From Chionoecetes opilio (lineage: Eukaryota > Arthropoda > Malacostraca > Decapoda > Majidae), in NCBI GenBank assembly GCA_016584305.1, contig JACEEZ010007144.1:7705-71704 (forward strand): a stretch of DNA of 64,000 bases, read 5' to 3'. Below, in pieces: positions 44,647 through 54,189 of this stretch. Each line of letters opens with the position of its first letter. Within the stretch, counting starts at the first letter, position 1. The notes beneath the pieces are model-generated. The model was not told where the DNA came from, ran no database searches, and worked only from the letters and a program-made list of their open reading frames with translations. A program made the position numbers and the translations under genes.

Positions 44647-45529
44647 CAAAATTCCCTAGATCTAGGTAATTTTCCCTAGATATGGGAAATTACCTAACCT
44701 CCAAGCGGGGGGGCTCCGCCCCCTCGTAATCAAACCTAACCAAACAAATTTAACCTACCTCCTAGCGGGAGGCTCTGCCCCTTGAACCCGATAATCTAAC
44801 CTAACCTAATGTGGGGCCTCGATAACCTCTTTAACCAATGTTTTGTTTCCTAACTTCTTAAGTGGGAGGGGTGGGATGGGCTCGATACTCCGGTCATTCT
44901 GTTTGTGAGGATCGTCAGGTCCACACGTTTCTGGACTATAAGAAATCCCATCAATTTTCCCTAGATATAGGGAATCTTTACGCCACCCATAACTCAATAA
45001 CTATGTGGTAGCAACGCATATTTTGTACCTCAGCTAAATATCCCGCATTCCCCCAAGGTCCTCAAGCTTATTTTGGGGAGGGGGGTGAATGGGTAATACA
45101 CTAGAATAATACCCCAAAAAAAAATACTAACCTACTGGTAAGATTCGTTCTTTCTCGCCCTGGTCTCGATAGGAGGTTATGGTAAGGTTAGGTTAGGTAT
45201 TAGTGAGATTAGGTTATCAATCAATCATTGGGGGCATACGCCGGGGGGCGCGTCGCCCCGACCACTACAACGCCACTCCCGGGGGTCACCATGCGTGAGT
45301 CCCCATGCAGGCTCCTTTCCCATACCAAACAGCTCTCGACAAGAAACATCAACTTGCCCCAGCCACGAGCCTTGTGGGCGCCCCCTTGGCCTCCTCCACG
45401 CCGGATTGTCTCTTACAGATACAACCCGATGGGAAGGATCGGTTACAGGTTAGCGTGCCACATGCCCATATAGCCGAAGTTGGCGTTGACAGACTATGCA
45501 GGTAATAGGCCTCAATTCAGTCTCACGGT

Positions 45530-46263
45530 CAGGGATGTCAATTTTCTGCGGATTCGCGTATTTCCGAGTATTTTATTGCCAGCTGGGTCATTTCTGTGAA
45601 TCGTGTAGATTCGGGTTTAATTTTTTTTTGGGGGGGGTGTACATAGTTGCCTAGCCCACAGCCGAACCTGACCCTGGCCACTGATCCAGCACAGACCATA
45701 AAACATTTTTTAGCTGCCTAGCGGGAAGTTAATACTAGGCTGCCGATATCTCCTGACTCCACTGCTACAAGTTTGCTCAGGAGGCAGTATGTTGGGGTGG
45801 AATACAGCAGCCCACAGCCAGTATGTTGGGGTGGATTACAGCAGCCACAGCCAGGTGAGATAGCTCTGGTGATCCAGGGGTCTGGTATCGATTGGCACAC
45901 TGCCCTCACTGTATCAAGTTTGCAGGCTCCAGGCCTGGAGAGTTCAATGCAGGGATGTCACAGCAGGAGGCAAGCCAGATTGGCCAGAGGGTATATAACT
46001 CAATATAGTATGGCCAGAGATATATACATATACACAAATTGTGGACACAAAAACAGACAAAATTGAGACCAGAAATTATTATAAATAAACCAAGGACCTC
46101 TCAGAAGCTCTCTCAGAGCATGAAATTTACAAAAAATCTCTGACCCGAACCCCCAGCTGGGAGGTTCCCTCGCTACGGTCGGTCAGCCTCGCTGTGCTCG
46201 GATGAGTTGGTCGCCCTATTATTTTATTTCAGAGTTTTTTTTCTTTTCTTGTTGACATCCCTG
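45530..46263. mobile_element. Non-autonomous DNA element, CAGGGATGTCAA ends, 6-bp TSD
   Basis: The TIR is CAGGGATGTCAA / TTGACATCCCTG. The LINE hexamer CACGGT is duplicated on either side (45524-45529, 46264-46269). The interior has a tandem repeat around CAGTATGTTGGGGTGGA (45786-45835) and no ORF. CAG-type ends resemble hAT, but hAT normally gives 8-bp TSDs, so the superfamily is left open. Confidence 0.75.
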
Positions 46264-46379
46264 CACGGTGCAATCGCTGATTTGACACGTAATCATCCCA
46301 ACGATACCCCATGATTCTGCGAAGACACTTATTACCAAAGGCATCGATTCCCCTCTTCAAGTCGCTATTTAGTGTCCAT

Positions 46380-46626
46380 AGGCGTTTTCTGAGGGGGATT
46401 TCGCTTGCAAGCGAAAAAAATGTTGATTGCTCAAATTTCGCTTGCTGTTCAATCATCCAGGGAAGATGATTGCCCGACCCGCAAGAATTTGTTGTTGTTG
46501 TTGTTATTGAGGCAGAAAGCGAAATGTTTGTTTTGGCACTATAAAATATATATGGGCACTATAAAAGTGACCGCTTGCAATCGAAATTTTTTCGCTTGCA
46601 AGTTAAATCCCCCGCAGAAAACGCCT
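46380..46626. mobile_element. 247-bp MITE, AGGCGTTTTCTG ends, 3-bp TSD CAT
   Basis: TIRs of about 50 bp begin AGGCGTTTTCTG; the next part, GGGGGATTT, is followed by TTTCGCTTGCAAGCGAAA (a palindrome in its own right) on the left and a close version on the right. CAT is present at 46377-46379 and 46627-46629, and the LINE codons for C-E-T-W-T-L are restored by excising the element. A 3-bp TSD fits PIF/Harbinger or Academ-type transposases; no coding remains. Confidence 0.8.
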
Positions 46627-47161
46627 CATGTCTCACAACCATAGTAAGAAATAAGACCGGGATCACAAGCGACTTGAAGATCCGGATCTTTGTCCTTCTG
46701 CACAGGTACCGACAATGCCAAATACTCCTGCTGAGCGAGTCCATAACACCGTGGGCTATGCCAATCCGCCGTAAGACTTCTTGACGTGACCCGCCATCAT
46801 TATGGACTGCGCTACCAAGGTATATAAAACTTTCCAAGATCTCAATGTCCTCGCCGCACGCATGAACAGACTGTACTGTTTCATCTAGTAAGCCTCCAAA
46901 CACCTGGACCTTGGTCTTAAAGTAATCGTCCAGACCCATTTTTTTCCGCCTAATTATGTTGAATGTACATTCAAAACACCTAATCCACCAAAAATAATTG
47001 ATTTCCAGGCCTTATTTCCGTAAAACATGACTTTTGTAAAAAGCGCGCGAAAAAAAAATCTTCCCTCCAACAGGGCTACGACTGTTATTGATGACGTCAG
47101 AAGAGTGACGCCCACGGAGGCTCCAATGTAAACATCTGTCTGACACCTGTCGGCAAATGTT

Positions 47162-47405
47162 ATGATGAGCGATTGTACTTCGGTGTCAGACAGTGAATCT
47201 GTCGCTGTGACAGATCTAGAGTACGATGCTCAATCTGAGACCGAAAGAAATGACGCTGGTCGTGTAGTATATGAGGAAAACGAACCTCAGATAGTCATGG
47301 GATCCAACCCTATATGTTTGAGCCCGAGTACGAAGTGGATGAACAGGTGTTAGCAGAGCCTGAGGTTCAGCAGGAGGACCTGGCACTTCTCCAAAACATG
47401 GATTG
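47162..47405 (+). pseudogene. Transposon-borne first exon, acidic, one frameshift
   Basis: ATG-ATG opens an acidic frame (SDSESVAVTDLEYDAQSETE). Near 47305 a one-base frameshift is needed to continue into QPYMFEPEYEVDEQ and LALLQNMDW, which stops at a consensus donor G|GTAAGT (47405/47406). PYxFEPE with a following N-x-D/E-W-C is a pattern I associate with invertebrate proteins carrying a P2X7 C-terminal-like zinc domain; this is a recollection, not a match. The next exon would encode the cysteines but is not found before the element ends. Confidence 0.4.
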
Positions 47406-47821
47406 GTAAGTAAGGTAAATTTGTAAATTTGTGTGGGAATAAATAATGACTAACCTAACCTCTATCCTAACCAATCCAGGTAAAATTTTAGTTTTTTCCT
47501 GCAATTGGAATTAGATCGGAGCTTTTTGGTAAAGCTAGGTAAGGGTTTGTAATATTATTTTAGGAGTCCAGAGGGGGGGGGGGTTGAAGGGGGCATCCCT
47601 CCCCCACTTTATAATTACGTTGTAGAAGTATCTGAAGGGATATGTGAAGGCCTGTCGGATGAAAAAAAATAATAAAAATAAGGACGGAAAAGGACTCTAG
47701 AATTTTACCAGAATTAATATCGGCAAAAGTTCCAGGTCACGCAAATAATCAGATCGACAAGTTTTAGGATGTTTATAACTACGTGCCTTGTAATGCATTG
47801 AACTACAGTAGAACTAAAAAA

Positions 47822-48359
47822 GGTATTATTCTAGTGTTTGCCCATACTCCCCCTCCCACAAAACGAGCTTGGGGACCTGGGGCAATGCGGTATATTTGGC
47901 TGGGGTACAAATATGCGTCGCAAACACAGTTTTTGAGTTTGGGGTGTTGAAAAAATTCCCTAGAACTAGGAAAACTCATTGGATTTCTTCTGAGTCAAGA
48001 AATGTGTGAAGCTGCCGATCCTCACAGAATGATGACCGAAGTGTCGAGAACCCCCCCAACCCCCCGCTAGGAGGTTAGGTTATATTTGTTTAGGTTAGGG
48101 TAGGTTATATTTGGTCAGGTTAGGTTAGGTTATCGGTGGGTCAAGCCCCATGCTAGGTTAGGTTAATTTTGGTTAGGCAAATTTCTCTAGATATAAGGAA
48201 ATTACCCTAGATCTAGGGAACTTTACCCCCCTCCACAACTCTTAAATATCGTGTTGCTGATGCATAATTTGTTCTCCAACCCGAAAACCCCGCATTCCCA
48301 CAGGTCCCCCAAACTTGTTTGGGGGAAGTGGGAGAGTATGGGAAACACTAGAATTTACC
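47822..48359. mobile_element. MITE of the GGTAAATTCTAG family, copy B, 8-bp TSD
   Basis: The ends are GGTATTATTCTAGTG and, inward from the right, GGTAAATTCTAGTG. The 8-bp sequence CTAAAAAA flanks both sides exactly (47814-47821, 48360-48367). TIRs extend for more than 100 bp (shared CCCATACTC, CAAACNNGCTTGGGG, ATGCGTCGCAA-like words). The interior has GGTTAGG repeats and CCCTAGATCTAGGGAA. It is nested in the TTAA transposon. Confidence 0.8.
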
Positions 48360-49557
48360 CTAAAAAAGCCCACTAATAAGGGCGGAAAAGGACTCTAGAA
48401 TTTTTCCAACCCAAGGAAAGCATAAGCACAAGAGAGTGTGATACTGATAATACTCATGACAGGCTTATTGATTGACTTAATTACTTCCCGCTTCCTGACA
48501 GCAGATCGAGGACGTTTAGGAGTGGGAAGTCTTAGTTGCTGAGCATGAGGCTGGTGAGACTGAGAGAGAACCATGTCCATCAGGAGTCTGGCAACTTGTC
48601 ACAGGCCAGGGCGGGGGTCAAGTTCTTAGCTCTTGTTTTGGTCGAAGCAAGAGTGGAGCAGGTGCCCTCCGGGTAGATTGTCGGGACCTGGAACTTTCCT
48701 TAAAATTCAATTTGGTTGATATCCTCATAGACACTTTCATCAGTTGCTGTAGCAATCCCGCTGGAAGTGATCACTACAAATCCTTGCAAATGTCAACTTC
48801 CCGTTCCATTTGCTCTTGTCCGCCGCACAAACCTCTTCCATACATTTAACGTTGTTGTATCAGTCGGAAAGTTGTGGTAAACTTCTCTCGAAAGGCACAG
48901 CTGTCTTGCTGCACCCATAAAGGATGCATGCATTTGGCATATCGCAAAAAAAATCTATCAGAAACACCCAAAAATCTTCAAGTACTAAATTTATCTCCTG
49001 TGTTTACGTCCTTCTGAATCTGCGGGCGGGGAGAGCGCTGCCTTTTGCTACGTCACCGACCCGTGGCGCATCGTCTGCAAACCTTGAGGAGTGTTTTGAG
49101 AACTCGGGAATTTGCAGATTTTGATTGCGGATTATTTAAAAAACGGCTGACTGGATGCAAAAAGTGACGACGTATTGTTGATATACTCGTTAATGGCTAT
49201 GATTTGATTGCATTAAATCAGGAATGATGAAATGGTCTGGACGATTACTTTAAGCCAGGAGACCTCAAGTCCCAAAGGCTTTGCATCCTCGTGCTGCGCC
49301 TCGAGAGCCATCACCAGGACTCCAGCGACTCAGCAAAGATTACTGCATCATCAGCAAAAACAAGATCAGTGATCTTGGTGTTGCCGAGGGATGCTCCATA
49401 ACACTTTGATCTACAACTTTGCCCAATATCCAGTCCATACAAGTGTGAAAAGTGATGGGGCAAGGATGCACCCTTGCTCACTCCTGTATTATCCCTCTCA
49501 CGCACGAAAAGTTTAATAAGTTTTTCCATCCACTGCGACATCCGTCTTATGCTCCCT

Positions 49558-50187
49558 AAGGGGGCCCCGCGAAATGGCCATGAATGTGCGGTGAATTATT
49601 TTTTTGTTATCAATTCACCAACGTGTATTCTCTTTTCCTGGCATTATTATATATCATTGGTTTGCAAGAGATTATTCTGCCTTATGAAAGAAAAAAATAA
49701 CGAAATGCAAATAAATAGCGGAATTACCGACTCCGAAAAATATTGAGTAAAGAAAATAAGAAATACTTACGTTCACACACTTCGTAGCTCGAAACTTCCT
49801 GAGTCAACTTTTTTATGGTTTATATGCCAATAAAAGTGGATTTTATAGAGGATTCCAACGCTACCATTATAATTCTCATATGGCCAGTATGGCCAGCTCG
49901 GGACACGTTTTAAAGGGACAACAACCGCGCTCACAGGCTGCCTGCTGAGTGGAAACTGGAGACACAAGCCCTTATCATTTCACATCACTCTCACGAGAGA
50001 GTTGACAATTAGTTTATTTTATAGGTCTAGCTTGGATCTTTGACGCAGAAAAAGTTGACGCAATTCTGATAAATACTTTATTTTTGGGGAATTTTTAACT
50101 GTTTTTTGACGCAATTCTCGTCAAAAGCTCAGATTGTAGACGGGCCCGTTTTTGACGCGATCGCGTCACCGTGCGTGAGAGGGTTAA
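49558..50187. repeat. Left arm of a 630-bp inverted repeat with a TTAA-CCC inner end
   Basis: It is an inverted, about 90% similar copy of 51324-51955. The inner end reads, outward, TTAACCCTCTCACGCACGG, followed by a GACGCGATCGCGTC palindrome. A TTAA followed by CCC is typical of piggyBac termini. The outer end joins LINE sequence at about 49545-49558. No ORF is recognised. Confidence 0.6.
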
Positions 50188-50277
50188 CAGGAAAGAAGCT
50201 GGATACACCTCCCCACACTTCACAGCACTCTCAGTCCCAGAATACAGACCAGTCATCAGAGATTAGGTTAGGTTAGG

Positions 50278-50940
50278 GGTAAATTTCTAGTGCTTGCCCA
50301 TACTCTCCCCCTTCCCCCAAACAAGCTTGCGGACCTGTGGAAATGCGAGGTTTTCGGGTGGGGAGCAAAACAATGCGTCGGAAACATGTATTTTTGGATA
50401 TATGTAGGAGAGCCAAAATTTCCTAGATCTAGGAAAATTTTACCTAACCTCCTAGCGGGGGGGGGGGGGGGGGGGCCTCCATCGCCCTCGACCTCCCGGT
50501 TATCTAACCGAACCTAGCGGGGGGGGTTCTGCCTCCCTCGACTACCCAATAATCTAACCTAACCTAGCAATAATCACTCGCTAATCTAACCTAACCTAGC
50601 AATAATCACTCGCTAATCTAACCTTACCTAATTTAACCTAACCTTCTAACACGGGGCTCCGCCCCCCTAGACTCCCGGTTACCTAATAAGATTTCACCTT
50701 ACCTCTAAGTGGGAGAGGTGGGTGGGGGCTCGACACTCTGGACTAGACGACGACGTCTCTGGACTTGGAAGAAATCCAATACATTTCCCTAGATCTAGGA
50801 AATTTTTACACACCCCCAACTCAAAAACTATGTGGTTGCGATGCATATTTTGTACCCCAGCCAAATATCACGCATTGCCCCCTGGTCCCCAAGCTTGTTT
50901 TATGGGAGAGGGGGAGTATGGGCAAACACTAAATATTACC
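50278..50940. mobile_element. MITE of the GGTAAATTCTAG family, copy C
   Basis: The ends are GGTAAATTTCTAGTGC and, inward from the right, GGTAATATTTAGTGTTTG, with long TIRs as in copies A and B. The interior contains TTCCTAGATCTAGGAAA, CCTAACC blocks (50560-50645) and a G-run at 50457-50476. The element sits between the two inverted arms at 49558 and 51324. No clear TSD is seen; a GGTTAGG run lies at the left border. Confidence 0.7.
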
Positions 50941-51323
50941 CAAATGTTTTTTTCATAGGGTAGGTTAGTTTGAGGGTTAGGTTAGGTTAGGTTAGTTTGA
51001 GAGTTAGGTTAGATTAGGTTAGTTTTATTGGTTTGATTAGGTTATTATTTGATGCTTTTACAAATGGAGTGTTTTTTTTCCCATCAAAGCGTCTAAAAAG
51101 TGTAGTTTTAGATTATTTGTTGTGGAAATTATCCACCAACCACCCTCGTAATTAGTAGACAGTGGTAGTTTTGTTCTCCCTCCCCCTGTAATGAGGGAGG
51201 GGTTGTTTGCTTCTCCGTAGGGGGAGTAGGATTGTATATATAAATATAATGGTATTGGGTAAAGTAAGGTAATTTAAGTAAATTATAAGTATTGGGATAT
51301 GATAAATATACAATCCAGTGGTA
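50941..51323. other. GGTTAGG repeats and A+T-rich spacer
   Basis: Telomere-type pentamers and variants lie at 50957-51050. The rest is A+T-rich with no gene. Confidence 0.5.
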
Positions 51324-51955
51324 TTAACCCGTTCACGCATGGTGACGCGATCGCGTCATAACGGGCCCGTCTGCAATCTGAGCTTTTGACGCGAATTGCG
51401 TCAAAAAAGTTAAAAATTCGCCAAAATAAAGTATTTATCAGAATTGCGTCAACATTTTCTGCGTCAAAGATCCAACCTAGACCTATAAAATAAACTAATT
51501 GTCAACTCTCGTGTGAGTGGATGTGAAATGATAAGGGTTGTGTGTCAGTTTCCATCAGCAGCAGCCTGTGAGCGTGAATTGTCGTCCCTTTAAAACGTGT
51601 CCCGAGCTGGCCATAATGGCCATATGAAAATTATAATGGTAGCATTGGAATCCTCATAAAAATCCGCTTTTATTGGCATATAAACCATAAAAAGTTGACT
51701 CGGGAAGTTTCGAGCTACGATGTGGTGAACGTAAGTATTTCTTATTTCTCTTTACTCAATATTTTTACTGAGTCGGTAAATTCCGCTATTTATTTGTATT
51801 TCTTGTTATTTTTTCTTTCATAAGGCAGAATAATTCTCTTGCAAACCCAATGATATATAATAATGCCAGGAAAAAAGAATATACTTTGGTGAAATCGATA
51901 ACATAAAAAAAAAATTCGCCGCACAGTCTGGCCATTTCGGGGGGGGGGCCCTTAG
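51324..51955. repeat. Right arm of the 630-bp inverted repeat
   Basis: The inner end is TTAACCCGTTCACGCATGG then GACGCGATCGCGTC. The similarity to the left arm runs to about 51955, and a short match (CCCTTAGGGAG, AGACGGAT) continues beyond into the region opposite the LINE border, so the inversion may include a bit of LINE. Confidence 0.6.
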
Positions 51956-52277
51956 GGAGAAAAGACGGATTTTTAGGGGGAAAGGGGAAAAATTAAAAAC
52001 TTTTTTCTAAGGGAAAACCCAATCTTTATTACATTTAAATTTTAAAAAACCTGTCTTGCCCCCGTTTTATTTTCCTCGGGGAAACGGCCACGGGGATGGG
52101 AAAACTGGGAACCCAAGCCACGGAAAAATCTTTCTAGTTTCCAGAAAGAAGTTTTTTTGTAATTTTTCCAAAAATGAAATTTTTTTATAAAATAATATAA
52201 AAATTAATATATATATATGGGGAAAAAAAATTTAAATCACTGAAACCCTTTTGGTTTAAACTGGTTTTGGGAAAAGA
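51956..52277. other. Homopolymer-rich, possibly low-quality sequence
   Basis: The stretch is full of runs of A, T, G and C of 4-10 bases and lacks the texture of its neighbours. It may be decayed repeat or a poorly called part of the assembly. Confidence 0.4.
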
Positions 52278-52500
52278 CAAGTTTTTTTTTTTTTTTTTTT
52301 TTTTCCCCACCTATTCTATAGCGCGGGTGGCAGTGAGCTCCAGGGGGGGATGGTAGGCCCTGAAGGCCACTCAAGGGCTGTGAGGGTTGGCCCGCCCGTG
52401 GTGGTGCAGGCAGGATTCTTATAGTGCGCCTGTGATTAGAGGCTCATGCCCCTGTGTCCTCCCAAGGACCCGAGCGAAGGTGGAGTTAAGGACAGGGGAT
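52278..52500 (-). mobile_element. SINE copy, poly(A) tail, head truncated
   Basis: A T-run at 52282-52303 (poly(A) tail on the minus strand) is followed by the same body as the SINE at 18014-18381, with shared GTGATTAGAGGC and GGTTGGCCC words. The tRNA-like head is missing. Confidence 0.7.
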
Positions 52501-54189
52501 AGTTTGCGTAATTTTTGTTTCAAATGATTAAAATTAAGTTGTACAGGTACAGTACGTAACAATACGTACAGAGCTTGATTTTAAAGTGATTTAAAATGAT
52601 ACCCGTGTTAAAATGCGACGGGGTCCCCTAACTCTCTACATGTACAACAATGCTCCCCTTCCTTGGATTACATGCCGCTGCTACCCGTTTATTTTAAATT
52701 AGTTTTTGCTTTACAGTAGGTTTTTTTTTTTATTTATTTTTATTTTACCCATATCAGAGGAGAACATTGCAATAACTCGGCACATTGAATAACTCGGCAA
52801 GGGCCAGAGCCCCTATCGTGCCGAGTTATAAGGCTTTTACTGATAATATATATATACAAGTTACTAAAGGACGTGTTTTAGCAACATTGCGAATATCCGC
52901 CGCGTCAAGCTGTTGGTTTGATAACCGGCCTGACGCCAGAATCCAAAACTCAACTCAGCTGTTCACCTTCAGCTCTGATCACGCGCGCCCAATCGAGTGC
53001 CATGTTCGTGCAGTATTGATCAAGTTCTTCAAGCCAACCAAACCCTCCTATCCAACTGATAAGTACTCTGAGTTAGCATTAGCCCGGGGTAGGCGTCAGG
53101 AAACGATAGGTTTGGGTTTTTTAAAGGTAAGAATTCAAGTTAAATATATGTTTGTGACATAAAATTTCCACATGGTGCCCCAAGTAAGGAATATTGACAG
53201 TACATGCTATTCGGAGTGGTCGTTGTGAGGCATATTCATGAGCCCATCACAACAGGTGGTTAATAGAGCGGAGGTGATGTGTACTGGGGCGTCAGGAAGA
53301 CAGACAGCCTCGACCCAACAGCCGCGTCATCACCATACGCCAGTTAGGAGATAACACCAGTGGTTACGTAGTTAGTTGTAATAATAAAGTGGTGGTTGTC
53401 AATAAGCCTGGTTATGCGTCATGGTAAACCGAAGCCATGGCAGTTCCACCACTTAATAGTCCAGTCAAAATATGAATGGACCCACCACAAATTGCAATAG
53501 AAACGAAGTTATATTTTTCTGAAACCTTGATGCCTACTGAATATCTGCCCAAGATTATACTTAAATATTTTGAGTGGAACATGGTTTTTCAGGTCATTTG
53601 CGTTTTGGTTACTTTTTCGGACTACCGCAATAATTGGAAATTAAATATACGACAATATCACTCTTAATAATACAACAAAACAACTTTTAATTATTTATTT
53701 AACCAGTTGTGGCCTGGTTATGGCAAATGACAACTGTCACATGCAATAATGAACAAAATATTATGCCTATAATTTTTGCACATCAAAAAATATGGGATTA
53801 AATTTATACTTAAAATGTGACGCTTATCATTTTAAACCCATTATTACTGATCCCCACCTTAGCTGTGAAATGCAGAAATAAAACTTGATTTATATATAGC
53901 CCCTCACCAAAAATGTATTGCTAGTCTTCTTCAGGAAACTGACATTACCCGTAAAGGTGATACCGGGTATTAAATTTGAGCTGATGTGAGTCTGGGAATT
54001 TCGTGAAAAATATTCTTTGAGCTGAATAAAGTTCGTAATTTCTAGTACTTAATTAGTTTAATAGTGAGTCAAGAAATATAGTTAGATAGGTAGGCATATA
54101 CATATATAGATAATTACAATTACAAACACAAGGTCTTATATTATATAGGGGAATGTTGGGATACACTACCAAAACTATGTGTACACAAT
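52501..54189. other. No recognised gene; possible solo-LTR-like stretch
   Basis: A 125-codon frame at 52785-53162 has no recognisable motif and ends near AAAG|GTAAGA. The stretch 53185-53430 has a polyadenylation-like AATAAAG (53381) followed by a CATGGTAAACCG sequence, which could be an LTR end and primer site, but no partner LTR was found. The remainder is A+T-rich. Confidence 0.25.

Larger units (their letters stand above)
43866..45113. mobile_element. MITE of the GGTAAATTCTAG family, copy A, with a nested element
   Basis: The ends are GTAAATTTCTAGCG (left) and, read inward on the right, GGTATTATTCTAGTG. Both are followed by CCCATTCCCCCAAA/CCCATTCACCCCC-like and CAAGCTTNGGGGACC-like words and a shared segment around ATGCGTCG. 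It matches copies B (47822-48359) and C (50278-50940). The interior holds CCTAGATCTAGG palindromes and CCTAACC runs. A further inverted-repeat element (44025-44646) interrupts it relative to copy C. No ORF. Confidence 0.7.
46921..49249 (-). mobile_element. TTAA-flanked DNA transposon (Kolobok- or piggyBac-like), 2.3 kb
   Basis: The left end is AGTAATCGTCCAGACC, the right end read inward is AGTAATCGTCCAGACC, and each is bounded by TTAA (46917-46920, 49250-49253). Removing it restores the LINE frame (VSW-LKTKVQVF). Subterminal regions match those of the element at 60295-61176. It contains a possible first exon (47162-47405) and the nested MITE B (47822-48359). TTAA specificity is shared by Kolobok and piggyBac. 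No transposase core is present, so it is deleted. Confidence 0.7.
45218..49545 (-). pseudogene. RTE-like LINE, RT C-terminal half, split by three DNA elements
   Basis: On the minus strand, once the insertions are removed, one coding sequence is seen. SQWMEKLIKLFVRERDNTG, LGNTKITDLVFADDAVIFAE and a LEAQHEDAKPLGLEVSW piece lie at 49541-49254. LKTKVQVFGGLLDETVQSVH, SFIYLGSAVHNDGG and KSLVIPVL lie at 46920-46630. TLNSDLKRGIDAFGNKC and IMGYRWDDYVSNQRLH lie at 46376-46264, and ETELRPITCIVCQRQLRLYG and WRRPRGRPQG at 45523-45350. The tail is ATTGATTG at about 45218. The catalytic motif is FADD. Breaks coincide with TSDs CACGGT, CAT and TTAA. The resemblance to RTE-group RTs is from memory. The 5' part is absent beyond 49545. 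Confidence 0.8.

Noticed and set aside
52785..53162. 125-codon plus-strand frame as a gene
   Set aside because: No recognisable domain or homologue; kept only as a note in the spacer description.
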